A DNA stretch of 45,000 nt from Symbiodinium natans (GCA_905221605.1 CAJNDS010000071.1:1-45000); one strand, 5' to 3'. Shown: positions 19,526-29,123, counted from the stretch's first letter. Notes: generated from the sequence alone by a model not told the origin. Numbers and translations: made by a program.

Positions 19526-20064
19526 TCGGACATCTCCCCGCAAGACCCCCCTTTCTTCACGATGTCATTATATGCTACTACATTCTCATCTTCGTATATG
19601 TTTATGTTGTATCAACATATAGCAAGATCAGAATATACTAGCATATATCATGTTACAGTTATCCCCAGCATACGACACTATGTTTAGATGAGCATCGGAG
19701 CCCAGTCCGCTGTGCTATGTGGATTGCAGGTAGGGGTTGAGGGTCTTTGGAGTTTGGACCTATGAAAGTGGCTAAACATGCCGGCCATTTCTAGCAGTTT
19801 TAGGCATCCCATGTTCCCATGCAAACCATGCTGAAACCGTTGAGTCCACTGAAGCTTCATTTCGTTGTCAGGTCATGGCCATGGTGATGACTCTGGGCTG
19901 ATACTGGTATCGTGGTATCACGGAGGTTTGGCGATTTACTGGCACGTGATAGGCCTGAAAACCCTCACATTGCAACACTATGGATGCCATATGCATGCCG
20001 CGCGCGAGAGAGAGGGGTCTTATTTGTGCGCAGCTTTTCCTTAATCATTAATCATTGCATATAG

Positions 20065-20540
20065 TGCTTTCTTCTGTCCATTCTGCGTGTAGTCTTTATG
20101 CTGACCACATGAAGCATCAGCTTACTGAACGAGCTGCTCAGCATGAGCAATGGAAGGCACGATCTAAACAGGTTTCTGAAGATGAACCTGCGCCCCCCCA
20201 GCGCGATCAGTGCTACAGCAGAAATTACGGTGGACAACACGGATGGCATGACCACATGCTTGCAGCTGCTCGGGGGCTTTGCGCGTCTTCAGCTCTTGGT
20301 CTCCGCTACTGTATAGTCTAGGGTTTAGGGTTTACAGGGTTTACATAGCTTGGTAGCCCAGTGGTACCCTGTACCCTTTTTTGGGGTTCAAGGTTCCCTT
20401 AAAGCATAACCAATCCAAAAAAAGGTACCCTGATATGGTTACTGGGCTACCAAGATAGGTAGTTTTCTCAGAAGGGGTCAGTGGCTGACAGCAGCTCAGC
20501 GTGACGAAGCAACCTGGATCTGGCGTGCAGAGTCCAGATG
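20065..20540 (+). CDS. Coding exons with a frameshift at a C run and a family A intron
   Basis: An upstream frame reads SLYADHMKHQLTERAAQ, HEQWKARSKQVSED, EPAPP up to a run of seven Cs (20192-20198). There the signal moves to the next frame: SAISATAEITVDNTDGM, TTCLQLLGGFARLQLL, VSAT, ending at ACT|GTATAG (20313). After the compound intron 20314-20454 (a short TTTAGGG patch plus a family A element) a third block, GSFLRRGQWLTAAQRD, EATWIWRAESRCKKG, continues in the same phase. The C-run shift is either an assembly error or a real mutation. Family unknown. Confidence 0.5.
20353..20454 (+). repeat. Inverted-repeat intron, family A
   Basis: Runs from GTAGCCCAGTGGTACCC to TTACTGGGCTACCAAG, 102 nt. 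Inner words GGGGTTCAAGGTTCCCTTA and AAAAAAAGGTACCC match the other copies. It follows a short TTTAGGG patch, suggesting one intron type inserted at the edge of another. Confidence 0.75.
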
Positions 20541-20569
20541 CAAAAAGGGCTTAGGGTTTAAAATCCCTA

Positions 20570-21043
20570 CTTGGAGGATCATGGGACTTGGCAAGTAGGG
20601 TCTAATTGGGGTTACGAGTGAGTGAGTGAGGAGTGACTGCCAACTGGGTGGGTAGTTGGTAGCCATGCCTTAGGCGCTATCCCTCCTGCCTTCTCAGGGG
20701 GCTCCGATACGTCATTGCACCCTCCGGTTGGCTGCGCCCCCCGGGTTCCGAAAACGTCATCACCCGAAGGCAAAAAGGGAAAGGGGGGGGGGGGAGGGGG
20801 CTCCTCGGACTCACTCACTTCACAACAGATGTCAAAAGCAGGGGCCGTTGACCGACCATGGCTAACATTCAGCCATCCCACGCACCAGGCACCTCAAGCC
20901 AGTATGCCCTCAGAGTGGAAAGGGCAATGCCTGGAACTGTTTGGCACCGCCCCCCGAATGAGGGGTATTGGGGTTACAAGTATTTGTGATTGTAGTTGCC
21001 CTGATCATTACCCTACTTGCTAAGTTCCCTGATCCTTTAAGTA
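20570..21043. repeat. Family D inverted repeat, long copy with insert
   Basis: CTACTTGGAGGATCATGGG with GGCAAGTAGGGT on the left faces ACCCTACTTGCTAAGTTCC and CTGATCCTTTAAGTAG on the right, 474 bases apart. Compact copies (25072-25187, 43847-43964) are only about 115 bases, so roughly 350 bases have been inserted. The insert includes a G run (20779-20800), exon-like sequence (EGKKGKGGGG; AGAVDRPWLTFSHP), and no telomere units. Confidence 0.6.
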
Positions 21044-21166
21044 GCAGTAAGCTCGACAAGCCGTGCAGTGCCCAAATAGCGTAGGACGGCGCGACTGCCA
21101 CCCTTACAACCAAGAGTGGAGACTAGCCGTTTAGGGTTTAGGGTTTAGGGTTTAGGGCTTAGGGTT

Positions 21167-21246
21167 CTTTATGCTGCAAATCACCAAGGAGTACTTGCGG
21201 CAACGTGGAGGCGGGCGTGGGGATGTTGAAGCAATGCTAAGTTAGT
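21167..21246 (+). CDS. Small coding exon with GDVEAML motif
   Basis: Directly after a TTTAGGG block, the frame reads FFMLQITKEYLRQRGG, GRGDVEAMLS, then TAG. An independent island at 37855-37890 encodes PGDVEAMLEAR, so the two may be related exons. Boundaries are uncertain: the acceptor would lie inside the heptamer (TTAG|GG). Confidence 0.4.
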
Positions 21247-21445
21247 AAGGTGATTTTAACAAGTGTTTTGATGATTATATGCCTAGATGATAGTGATGAT
21301 AGCTTGCGAAAAAACACAAACCAAAAAGTTTCACCCTGGTTCCGAGTACAGAATAGAAGCCCGGCTGCAAAAGAATCGAATTGACGAAGGTTCTGTTGTC
21401 TTGCGCCAAGGTTGTTAAGGGCTGGCCTGGCCTCAACACTTGAAG

Positions 21446-21573
21446 GTTCATGGGTACATGTAGGGTTTAGGGTTTAGGGTTCAGGGTGTAGGGTTATAGA
21501 TTCGGGAACTATACTTATATATCCCTATTTAGGGTACTTATCACCGCACTTCTAGCTACCCTGAACCTCCAAG
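21446..21573. repeat. Family C inverted repeat with telomere insert
   Basis: ACTTGAAGGTTCATGGGTAC on the left faces GCTACCCTGAACCTCCAAGT on the right. Just inside the left arm are TTTAGGG units (21461-21490). The flanking 21250-21440 and 21580-21840 show no supported gene; the latter holds a GGGTCCCTATTAG-type short repeat and a G run. Confidence 0.65.
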
Positions 21574-22106
21574 TAGGAGTTCTATGCTTCTTGCTCGGCG
21601 TGGGCAGTGATATTTACAGAGTGGTGTCCGAAGTTTGGGGTACCTTAGTTGGGGTCCCTATTAGTAGGGTCCCTATTGTAAGGGTCCCTCGTAGACGGCC
21701 CACAATTTGGGGTTTGGGGTTCCTCTTTTCATAAACCCCTATAAGGGGCGGTTGGGAATTGCTGCGGTCGGCGCCTAGAGGGGGGGGGGGGACAAAAGAT
21801 TTCTTTGGGTTTAGGATGTCGGGCAAGCACAGCACGTCCAAATGCTGCTATCCTGAGGACCTGGTGAACGCCTAGCGTTAAGAGAAAAGTCAGCGTTTCT
21901 CAGAGTCCCAAACCTAATCACAATCCGGAAGACTGGAAGGTCAAGGCACTGGACGCACACGGCCGCCATGTGGGCCAGAAGAGAACCTCCAGCGAGTCTT
22001 CACCCGGCGTCTAACACCTCCGGCACGAAAACCCATACTAAGCCTTCGAACCCGAAAACCTGAACCCGAAAATCTGAACCTTAAACTCTAAACCCTAAAC
22101 CCTAAG

Positions 22107-22241
22107 CTCCCCCCACTGCCGCTTGACAAGGTGGACCTTCTCAAGGGCATTCTACGGAAGCAGGCTGCTCCCGAACCTCCGCCCCCGGAGAAGCCGAAGC
22201 CCCCCCCGTGGGCGGCATCAGAGGACGTCCGGGCTTTGTAG
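22107..22241 (+). CDS. Proline-rich coding exon
   Basis: Follows CCCTAAACCCTAAG and reads LPPLPLDKVDLLKGI, LRKQAAPEPPPPEKP, KPPPWAASEDVRAL, then TT|GTAGGGTTTAGGG (a donor) or TAG. The C-rich block upstream and the G-rich block downstream both touch the exon. Low-complexity, PEKPKPPP linker-like composition. Confidence 0.55.
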   Translation, partial: LPPLPLDKVDLLKGILRKQAAPEPPPPEKPKPPPWAASEDVRAL

Positions 22242-22626
22242 GGTTTAGGGTTTAGGGTTTAGGGTTTAGGGCTTAGGGCTTAGGGTTTAGGGTTTAGGGT
22301 TGCAAGCCCAGTTGCAAAACAAGAAGGGTTCAGGGTTGGGGGTTTAAGGCTTAGGCTCACCCGAAGTAGGAGCGTAGGGTCATGCACCTGGGATGAATAT
22401 TTAGTTCACTTGTTTCACTGACGCAGTTTGCGTTTGGTCACGCAGCCGCGCATCAAACCTTAAGAACCCAAAACCTACTCTTTTCGTAAGAATCCTATAA
22501 AGGGATTTATACTAGGAACCTACCAAAAAGTGGGTTTGGGGCTCTTAAACCCTAAACCCTAAATTGCTCTGATGTCGGGCTGGGAGTCCATCAACTTTGT
22601 TAATTACGGAGCCTGAGTCAGGGTTC

Positions 22627-22715
22627 CAATACCACTCAATTAAGGAACATTTCTTACATCATGATAGGGTTCCTTCTATGGCTGAAGGAATATTCCTTCG
22701 GCAAGGGGTATTGGG
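22627..22715. repeat. Family F inverted repeat (TTAATTAAGGAATAT...)
   Basis: TACCACTCAATTAAGGAACA on the left and TGAAGGAATATTCCTTCGGC on the right are a diverged copy of the element at 39587-39680, with the central word TAGGGTTCCT shared. Confidence 0.5.
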
Positions 22716-22848
22716 CTCTCTTGGGCCCCCGGGGCATCATTTGTGACAGCTGTCTGCACTTTTCTGGGAACTGTTGGGCTACAAACTGGTGGGCGCCCGA
22801 ACTTTCTCAAGCATGTGGCTTTTTTTTGAACAGTTGAAATCTCAAGGT

Positions 22849-22925
22849 TGGATGTTCCTCCTTATACTAACAGGCCTTAATAGGGATCCGAATACGGGGG
22901 TCTATAATCCCTATGAAGGACTGTT
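22849..22925. repeat. Family E element, diverged copy
   Basis: GGATGTTCCTCCTTATACTA, AACAGGCCTTAATAGGGAT and TATAATCCCTATGAAGGACT match the left half and centre of the element at 33222-33375. The right arm is lost. It lies just upstream of the acceptor of the next exon. Confidence 0.6.
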
Positions 22926-22950
22926 TGAAAACCCCAATTCATGCCTACAG

Positions 22951-23229
22951 AATTTTGAGCGCAACTCCTGCGTGTGGAAGGAAAAGACAGCTGGCACTGC
23001 TGCCGCTTCTTCCGAAGTGGACGACAGTGCATCGAGCTTGACCATTGCCGAGAGAATCGAAGACGCCGTTCTCGAGCTGTACAAGATGTCCAAGAAGAGC
23101 CAAGACGAATTCCTTGACCCGAAGGAGGTGGACTGGATCCGCACTTGGGCAACTTTTTGCCCCAACAAGTCCCACACCTCAAGCCTCAAATCCACCAGAT
23201 TGCTGAACTTGCTAGAGCGGTTCATGTAA
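22951..23229 (+). CDS. Coding exon with acidic helical segment, unknown protein
   Basis: Follows ATGCCTACAG in phase and reads NFERNSCVWKEKTAGT, AAASSEVDDSASSLT, IAERIEDAVLELYKM, SKKSQDEFLDPKEVDW and STRLLNLLERFM before TAA. At 90 codons it is among the longest exons. CAT|GTAATC at the end could alternatively be a donor, but its phase does not match the next exon, so I favour TAA as a real stop. A perfect CCCTAAA block (23239-23303) follows. Confidence 0.65.
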   Translation, partial: NFERNSCVWKEKTAGTAAASSEVDDSASSLTIAERIEDAVLELYKMSKKSQDEFLDPKEVDWIRTWATFCPNKSHTSSLKSTRLLNLLERFM

Positions 23230-23306
23230 TCGTATATTCAAACCCTAAACCCTAAACCCTAAACCCTAAACCCTAAACCCTCCTAAACCCTAAACCCTAA
23301 ACCTAG

Positions 23307-23546
23307 TACTGTGGAACCAAGCCCAGACCTCCTATCCCAACTTCACCGGACTGCCTGTAGACCAGAGCACGTCTTTGCGCTGGGTGGAGGTTCTTTTGGC
23401 TGGTTCTTAGTAGGGAATGAGGTACCCTGTATAATCCCTTAAAGGGTATATATGGGGGCCCTAATTCCCTCATTCCCTACTAAGAACCCAGGGGGTTCTT
23501 CTTTTGAAGCCCGAAACCTGTCGCAACTCCCGCGGAGCCCTGCAAG
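23307..23546 (+). CDS. Two coding exons joined across a family B intron
   Basis: Exon 1 (23307-23402) follows AAACCTAG and reads LWNQAQTSYPNFTGL, PVDQSTSLRWVEVLLA, ending one base into a codon at GGCTG|GTTCTT. Exon 2 (23492-23546) follows AACCCAG, completes GGG and reads GSSFEARNLSQLPRS to GCAAG|GTGAAG, a strong donor. Another frame of exon 1 is open but meets a stop after splicing. Unknown protein. Confidence 0.6.
23403..23491 (+). repeat. Inverted-repeat intron, family B
   Basis: GTTCTTAGTAGGGAATGAGG faces CCTCATTCCCTACTAAGAAC, perfectly complementary over about 19 bases. It ends CCCAG and is 89 nt long. Excision preserves an open frame, phase 1. Confidence 0.85.
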
Positions 23547-23613
23547 GTGAAGGAGCATCTTAAGCTGAGGCTGGGATGCTTTGGGCTCCTCTCCACCCTC
23601 CCGCCCCCCCATT

Positions 23614-23733
23614 ATGAAGCAGGGTTTATATTACCGTTTTTGGTGAGTGTGTAGAAGGTTCCTTTTTAATATTGGTGAGTGTAGACCTTGGGTGTCCTTT
23701 TGGGGGTGCAAGAAATATATGCCCTGCTTCATA
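23614..23733. repeat. Inverted repeat, family G (ATGAAGCAGGG...)
   Basis: TTATGAAGCAGGGTTTATAT faces ATATATGCCCTGCTTCAT, with internal GTGAGTGTGTAGAAGG and GTGAGTGTAGACCTTGG as a short direct repeat. One copy seen. It lies downstream of exon-like sequence ending near 23600. Confidence 0.7.
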
Positions 23734-24061
23734 CATCAACCGTGGCTTTATGCAGATCATCGGGCCCTATTTTGAGTAGACTTATGTTTGAAGGAAATGC
23801 TTAGGGGCCGAACCCAAGAGGTGTTTCCAATTCCTGCGCGCGCTTGCAGGGTTGAGAAGTTGAGGGTTGGGCAGAGGCCCACCCTTACACCATCAATCAA
23901 ATCAGTGTCTGTCACAAGGATCCCTGTACCTATACAATGCATACTTGGACCCTAATAGAGGAGCCCCTTTCAGGGCCCAGTATATCTGGCCAGATGGATC
24001 TTTGGGACCCATGGCCCCTAAACCCGAAACCCCCTAAACCCCAAACCCTAAACCCACGCAG

Positions 24062-24173
24062 GCTGAAAGACTTCAACCAGCTGCCGTCGGACTTTGCCGA
24101 GAACAAGCACACCTTTGAAACGCCGAAAGGTGGCGGTGTCCGGATAAGGCTGGAGAAAGGTGCGCCGTCCGAG
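24062..24173 (+). CDS. Coding exon ending exactly at GTTTAGGG
   Basis: Follows AAACCCACGCAG with one leading base and reads LKDFNQLPSDFAENK, HTFETPKGGGVRIRL, EKGAPSE, ending GAG|GTTTAGGG in phase 0. This is one of the clearest examples of a donor supplied by the telomere heptamer, with CCCTAAA units (24013-24052) before the acceptor. Unknown protein. Confidence 0.65.
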
Positions 24174-24265
24174 GTTTAGGGTTTAGGGCTTAGGGTTTAG
24201 GGTTTAGGGCTTAGGGCTTAGGCCTTAGGCCTTAGGGTTTAGGGTTTAGGGTCTAGGAAGGCCGG

Positions 24266-24438
24266 ATTAGGATTGAGGGTGGCGTCGACCTGGCGCTCCG
24301 GACGCGCTTGCCCTCAGGAGCCTTCCTGAATGCAGAGATCCGAGCGATGGAGCGCGAGAACGCCGCAGAAAGAAAGGGAGAGATGACGGTTTGCACAACG
24401 GTACTTCCGCAACTTCCTGCAAGCAGGGGCAAATCCTA
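24266..24438 (+). CDS. Coding exon, unknown protein
   Basis: After a TTTAGGG block and TAGGAAG, the frame reads RIRIEGGVDLALRTR, LPSGAFLNAEIRAME, RENAAERKGEMTVC and ends before TAA at 24436, inside CCTAAACCC. The phase does not match the donor at 24173, so either an intervening exon was missed or one boundary is wrong. Charged helix-rich composition. Confidence 0.5.
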
Positions 24439-24480
24439 AACCCTCAACTGCGAAGCCTGTGTTTCTACCGGGATTTAGGG

Positions 24481-24544
24481 TTTAGGGTTTAGGGGTTTAG
24501 GGTTTAGGGTTTAGGGTTTAGGGTTTAGGGTTTAGGGTTTAGGG
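24481..24544. repeat. TTTAGGG block
   Basis: About nine units, one with an extra G. It begins about 40 bases after the exon called at 24266-24438. The following island, 24545-24670, has no frame that I prefer. Confidence 0.95.
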
Positions 24545-24801
24545 CTATCGTTCGACCTGCAGAAGCCCTCAAGCCTGCACCACAAATCCCAGGCAGCTGT
24601 CGCCAGATCGGCTTCCAAAAGTCCTCAAGAAGAAGGAGATGTGCGGCCTCATGGTCCTGACTCTTTGCTGAGTTTAGGGTTTAGGGTTTAGGGTTTTGGG
24701 TTTAGGGTATACACTACTTGGAGGTAATGGGGATTATAACAGGAGGTACTAGGGTTTGGGGCTAAGGGTTTAGGTTTTGGGTTTGCTGAGTTTACTTGGA
24801 G

Positions 24802-24925
24802 GTTCATGGTACTTAGTAACCAAATGATAACAGGATATATAACCTCACTATAACCCCACTGGGGTACTCAAGGGGCTTGTAGCTGGGTTGTGACTACACT
24901 CATAATTGGGTGAGAAGTACCGTCC
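24802..24925. repeat. Family C copy with decayed right arm
   Basis: ACTTGGAGGTTCATGGTACT is intact on the left. The right end keeps only GAGAAGTACC. Interior GGGGCTTGTAGCTGGGTTGT matches family C. Confidence 0.6.
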
Positions 24926-24952
24926 TGACTCTTTGCTGAGTGTACTATAGGG

Positions 24953-25062
24953 GCCTGAAAAAATCTAACAGGGTTTTTGGGGGGGTCATTATAGTAGAAA
25001 GGGACCATAAGGGAAGATGATTAGTAGTTATTCCGAGCCCGATATTTTTTTTATACACTACT
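24953..25062. repeat. Family I element (inverse copy at 29878-29980)
   Basis: AGGGGCCTGAAAAAATC, AACAGGGTTTTTGGGGG and GGGACCATAAGGGAA are the reverse complement, in the same order, of words at 29878-29980 (CCCTCATGGTCCC, CCCCCAAAACCCTGTT, AATCAGGCCCCT). This shows dispersal in both orientations. Confidence 0.6.
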
Positions 25063-25071
25063 TTGAACCCT

Positions 25072-25187
25072 ACTTGGAGGATCATGGGGCTTAGTAAGTA
25101 GGGTTATAAGTAATTGTAGCTATCGTTGTTCTTAATTATCACCCTACTTACGAAGTCCCCTGCCCTTAAGTAGGGTTTTGAAACTAC
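25072..25187. repeat. Family D inverted repeat, compact copy
   Basis: CTACTTGGAGGATCATGGGG with TAGTAAGTAGGGTT faces ACCCTACTTACGAAGTCCCC with CTTAAGTAG. If spliced like family C, the intron would begin GA (GAG|GATCATGG). GA donors are reported for dinoflagellates, but no reading frame confirms it here. Confidence 0.7.
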
Positions 25188-25423
25188 TTTGTAGGGGTTT
25201 CAGAGGGCCTTTAAGGGGGTTCGAGGGTTCAATAGGGTTTCCTTAGGTGCGGGTTCTCAGAGGGTCATGTCATATACTAGGTAGCCCCTTTGGGATAGTT
25301 CATATCTTCCCTTCTTGGGCTTAAGAGGTTCAGGAATGTTTTTTTCTTGGGCTTTTCAGGGCGGGTTTAGGGTTTAGGGTTTAGGGTTTAGGGTTTAGGG
25401 TTGAAGAGACTTAGGACTTTCAG

Positions 25424-25644
25424 GTTTTGCGGAGGAGCCACTTGTTAACCGGGCGAGAGACACTCACGGCCTGATGTCAACGGTGTTTGATGTGGTTTCG
25501 GTTCCGGAGATTTCTGTGGGCGGCTGGGTTTACAGGGGCTCCAAGCTCATGACCAAATTGGCTTGCTTGTTAAGTTCCGCGAATGTTGCACTCGTTTTAG
25601 TGTCAAGGGGGCACCATGAAGCGGTGTTTCCGGAAATCTTATAG
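25424..25644 (+). CDS. Terminal coding exon, unknown protein (72 codons)
   Basis: Follows a TTTAGGG block and the acceptor GACTTTCAG with two leading bases. Reads FAEEPLVNRARDTHGL, MSTVFDVVSVPEISV, GGWVYRGSKLMTKLA, CLLSSANVALVLVSR, GHHEAVFPEIL to TAG at 25642. It begins acidic and ends with a hydrophobic stretch (CLLSSANVALVLV). The composition is convincing. A C run and unrelated AT-richer sequence follow. Confidence 0.65.
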
Positions 25645-26079
25645 GGGACCCCCCCCCCCCCAATTGATGAGGGTGGTCCTCAAGTATGCGAAGGGCGGGG
25701 GGCGGGGAGCCAAAATCGAAAATATGTTTAGAATAAGAAACTCCGGAATTTTCTGGTGTCCAGCTTTATTTAAATTCCTTTTGATAAATTTCATTACTAA
25801 ACAGGCCCCCAAACATGATTCGCTTTTAGTAATTGTTTCGGTTTCCCGCATCAATCCGCAGCCTCCCTGGCCAGGGAGCCTGGAAAGCTTAGACGCTCAA
25901 GCTTCAAGGCTTCCCCTCAACCCTCGACCCCTACAGCCCCCGTCCCAGACCCCAGCCCAGATTTTTCAGGATCCCCCAAAACCCCAAAATTGTTTGGCGC
26001 GGTGGGGGCGGGGGCAAGACTATGGCGTCAGATCGTTGCAAGCGCTGTTTGAGGACGACTTTTTGTTCTTGTTGTTATG

Positions 26080-26201
26080 CACACACACACACACACACCC
26101 ACGCATGCACGCAGGCATAGGTTCGCTCAGGCACGCTCAGGCGTGCTCGCGCGCACAGGCACGCACGGGCACACGCAGGCACGCACGCAGGCACGCACGC
26201 A

Positions 26202-26234
<33 letters not shown>

Positions 26235-26257
26235 CACACACACACACACACACACAC

Positions 26258-26356
<99 letters not shown>

Positions 26357-26487
26357 CACACACACACAACACACACACACACACAACACACACACACACA
26401 CACAACACACACACACACACACACACAACACACACACAACACACACACACACACACAACACACACACACAACACACACACACACACC
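26080..26487. repeat. 400-bp CA microsatellite with CACAA interruptions
   Basis: Starts with CACAC and CACGCACGCAGG variants (to 26205), then nearly pure CA with periodic CAACAC. Sequence just before it (26022-26075, GVRSLQALFEDDFL) may be the end of an exon; the long His/Thr frame running through the repeat is an artefact. Confidence 0.97.
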
Positions 26488-26849
26488 ACGTAGTCTACAA
26501 GAAATCTGCCAGAGATCTTGGACGTTTCCTTGGGTTGAGGTCTGCGTGGGTCCATAGGGGTAACTCGGTCGTAATAGGGTTTGGGGAACTTAGAACTTCA
26601 GGGTTCAGGGGCTGCTTCTGCTCTCGAGCAAGGATGGGTGAAACGAAGGGATGGCAAACTGGCATCCCATCGTCAATGCTCAAGCTTCTCCTCGCGGATA
26701 AGCAAGTCGCTGCCTCAGCTGCCAGAAACTGCCGGAGGCATTGTATAGCTGGCGTTGCTGTTGGCTGGGTGCAGGGGCCCGTGTCTCGAAGCTGGGGAAA
26801 CAAGTTCCCAACAAAATCCGTCCGTATTCGTGAGGTTTGAGATGTTACA

Positions 26850-27530
26850 AATGTCTTTGTTCTGCGGTCTCGTCGCTTAGGGCTGACTAGGTCATGGCCT
26901 CTTTGTGATTATGTGGTTCTCAGTAGGGAATCAGGTAATTCAGGGCTATATCTACCCTTTTAAGGGAGAAAATAGGTACCTCATTCCTTCATTCCCTACT
27001 AAGAACCAGCCAGTAAGAGTGGGCTTGAGTCGATGCAGGCCACTTCATGAAATAAATCACCCAAGAGCAGCTGTGAATAGCTCCTCCCTGGAAGGACAAC
27101 AAGCAATTGCTGCTGGAGACATGGCTTTTTGGGAGCCTTTTTGGGGTTTTGGGCCGTCCGTTTTTGGGGGCGGAAAGGCTTGCAACTGCCAGTTCAGGAG
27201 ATGACCCCCTTCCATGCAGCACACTTGATGCGTTCCATTGTCAGCTGCGAGAAGGTGTGCGCTGCTCGGCCATGTTGGGTGCTGTCGTGTGGGCACACCA
27301 GAATAATCTTCTTTGCGTGGGCCAGGCTTATTAGCCAGGGGCAAGACTGTTGCCTGCGAGCTGTTGCGGAGAGGGATAAGCATGGAATGAAAGGGCCTGC
27401 CACTGGCAAGCACCTGCCACTGGCAAAGGCTGTGCGAGAGGTGACTGTAGATGATTGCATGGCCTTTGGAATGTGTCGGCAAGATTTGATTCTTGAGCTT
27501 GCTGGTGGCACTTGCGGTAACCACTAGAAG
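26850..27530 (+). CDS. Multi-exon gene fragment with a family B intron; late frameshift
   Basis: Exon a (about 26850-26915) reads VFVLRSRRLGLTRSW, PLCDYV and ends GTG|GTTCTC in phase 0. Exon b (27010-27145) follows AAGAACCAG: PVRVGLSRCRPLHEI, NHPRAAVNSSSLEGQ, QAIAAGDMAFWEPFW, ending one base into a codon at GGG|GTTTTG. Exon c (27198-27334) follows CAGTTCAG: DDPLPCSTLDAFHCQ, LREGVRCSAMLGAVV, WAHQNNLLCVGQAY, then TAG. Coding signal resumes at once in another frame (GQDCCLRAVAERDKH, KAVREVTVDDCMAF, LILELAGGTCGNH) to TAG at 27525. The shift near 27330 suggests a pseudogene or an assembly indel. A block upstream (26635-26837, SMLKLLLADKQVAAS) is in frame with exon a but separated by TGA. Confidence 0.5.
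26916..27009 (+). repeat. Inverted-repeat intron, family B
   Basis: GTTCTCAGTAGGGAATCAGG faces CATTCCCTACTAAGAACC, with an extra CATTCCTT copy on the right arm. It ends ACCAG and is 94 nt long. The frame is open on both sides in phase 0. Confidence 0.75.
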
Positions 27531-27892
27531 AACCAGCCAGCGATGACTCAGATGTCAGCCATAGACTTATAGAGCGAGCGACTGCAAGGGCAACAACACA
27601 AATAATCCATCCAGACTTATAGGGTTTTCGAGCATCTGCCCGTAAAAAGGCCGAGCATGATCATGAAGGCTCCAGAAGCCCTTATGCGGCCCCCTTGCTG
27701 GAGGACTTCTTGCTCACCCCATAAGCGCGATGCTCGAAACTTCCACGATCTCTCGTGACCACAACAGTCGTAAATCTCCATGCGGCTCATGAATACGACA
27801 AAGCTAGTCGCATTCTTCCTTCAGACCCCACAAACCTATGCTTCTCCAGATGTAGGAGGAGCAGGGCTTACAGCAGTGAAAGGAGTAGGATT

Positions 27893-27952
27893 TAGGGTTT
27901 AGGGTTTAGGGTTTAGGGTTTAGGGTTCAGGGTTTAGGGTTTAGGGTTTGGG
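27893..27952. repeat. TTTAGGG block
   Basis: About eight units, one TTCAGGG. The sequence 27540-27890 before it shows no frame that I can support. Confidence 0.95.
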
Positions 27953-28006
27953 GAGTAGTGGAGGGGCTGCAAGGAGTAGGGAGAATTGTGGGCTTCGGTT
28001 TCGCAG

Positions 28007-28411
28007 TTCACGTGGCCAGCAACTCAGGACAACAAGTTCCATCCTGAGTCGCTCTGCACGCTCGTGCAGGTGACGCGTGAGAACAAAGGACTGAAATCAG
28101 GACTAGTTAAATGTATGTGGCATTTTTGTATATTGTTGGATGTTTTGTTTACATTAGGGTTTTGTTTGGCCTTTGGATGCAAAGTACTGAGTATTCCATC
28201 AAATCCTTCTCCCCTTCCAATAGTTCTCCGCTTCAAGGCTTCATGCAGAATTTCGCATTTAGGGCTTCGAGCCTCACTACCTTGCATTCAACATTCTATT
28301 CCATCCCCTACCCCGCTCCTACCGGACCGTGAGAAAGGATATATAGGGGAGTTCTTTACACGATGTGCGGGTTCGTATCAGATGGCAAGAAGCCACCACA
28401 AGGGAAGGTAG
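28007..28411 (+). CDS. Coding exon, possibly with retained intron
   Basis: Follows CGGTTTCGCAG in phase and reads FTWPATQDNKFHPES, LCTLVQVTRENKGLK. The frame then stays open through a more hydrophobic region (CILLDVLFTLGFCLAF) to a TAG at 28409. The first 32 codons are convincing. The remainder has T-rich, intron-like composition (28105-28170) and may not be translated. Confidence 0.45.
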   Translation, partial: FTWPATQDNKFHPESLCTLVQVTRENKGLKSGLVKCMWHFCILLDVLFTLGFCLAFGCKVLSIPSNPSPLPIVLRFKASCRISHLGLRASLPCIQHSIPSPTPLLPDREKGYIGEFFTRCAGSYQMARSHHKGR

Positions 28412-28587
28412 AGTTGAGCTTGAGAAGCTTTGTTGGGGCTTCCTTTTCCGGTGAAGGAATACGAACAAAAGGTTTCGGGACCTGAAGCAACAAAAGGGAA
28501 CCTGCGGCTACAGTCCTTGACTGTCGAGTTTGCATTGTAACCCTAAACCCTAAACCCTAAACCCTAAACCCTAAACCCTAAACCTAG

Positions 28588-28695
28588 GTGGCAGCCATGG
28601 ACATCATGATAGACAGCAAGCAGCCGCCCCGATGCCGAGCGCCCCTTGCGATTGTCAGGGACAGCGTGAGGGCGGCGGCTCGGTCCTTGTTTCGG
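28588..28695 (+). CDS. Coding exon, 36 codons, between telomere blocks
   Basis: Follows (CCCTAAA)6-type block and AACCTAG, phase 0: VAAMDIMIDSKQPPR, CRAPLAIVRDSVRAA, ARSLFR, ending CGG|GTTTGGG. G-rich TTTAGGG variants follow at once. Exact multiple of three. Sequence just upstream (28451-28540: KEYEQKVSGPEATKG, LRLQSLTVEFAL) is also coding-like, but its phase does not join. Confidence 0.6.
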
Positions 28696-28769
28696 GTTTG
28701 GGGCTGAGGGTTTAGGGTGGGTTCAGGGTTCAGGGTTTAGGGTTTAGGGTTTCGGTTTCGGGTTTGGGA

Positions 28770-28885
28770 TGTTCCCCTTTATACTAGCAGCTCCTTAGTA
28801 GGGATCATGATTAGGGGGGGGGGGGGGGGAGGTACCATAATCCCTATTGAGGACTCTTAGCACAAACGGGGACTATCCCACGGTG
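28770..28885. repeat. Family E element
   Basis: GGGATGTTCCCCTTTATACT and TAGCAGCTCCTTAGTAGGGA on the left, ATAATCCCTATTGAGGACTC and ACGGGGACTATCCC on the right, with a G run (28806-28820) near the middle. An exon-like scrap (EAWNAQIRNLLVPEF) follows at 28885-28930. Confidence 0.65.
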
Positions 28886-28956
28886 AAGCTTGGAACGCAC
28901 AAATCCGGAACCTACTGGTGCCCGAGTTCACTCTAAACCCTCAACCCTACTTGAAG

Positions 28957-29123
28957 GTTCATGGTGCGTATAACTCTACTTAAGGGATTTAGGGTTTAGG
29001 GTCTAGGGTTGAGGGTAACTGTACTTATAACTGTACGTATAACCATACTAGGGCACTTCCGGGGCTAATAAGTGGGTTATAAGTACAGTTATACTTGGTT
29101 AAGAAGTACCATGAACCTCCAAG
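28957..29123. repeat. Family C copy carrying TTTAGGG units inside
   Basis: CTTGAAGGTTCATGGTGCGT faces AAGTACCATGAACCTCCAAG. Between left arm and core are TTTAGGG, TCTAGGG and TGAGGG (28988-29015). A CCCTAAA block follows immediately. A separate right half of the family lies at 29307-29383 after a TTTAGGG block. Confidence 0.7.

Noticed and set aside
23227-23546. Joining the exon ending at 23225 directly to the exon at 23307
   Set aside because: GTAATC leaves two bases, but the preferred frame of the next exon needs one. The alternative frame meets a stop after the family B intron.
26075-26493. Long His/Thr-rich and Cys/Val-rich open frames, also at 544-996
   Set aside because: They are translations of CA/TG microsatellites, open in every frame because the repeat has no stop codon.
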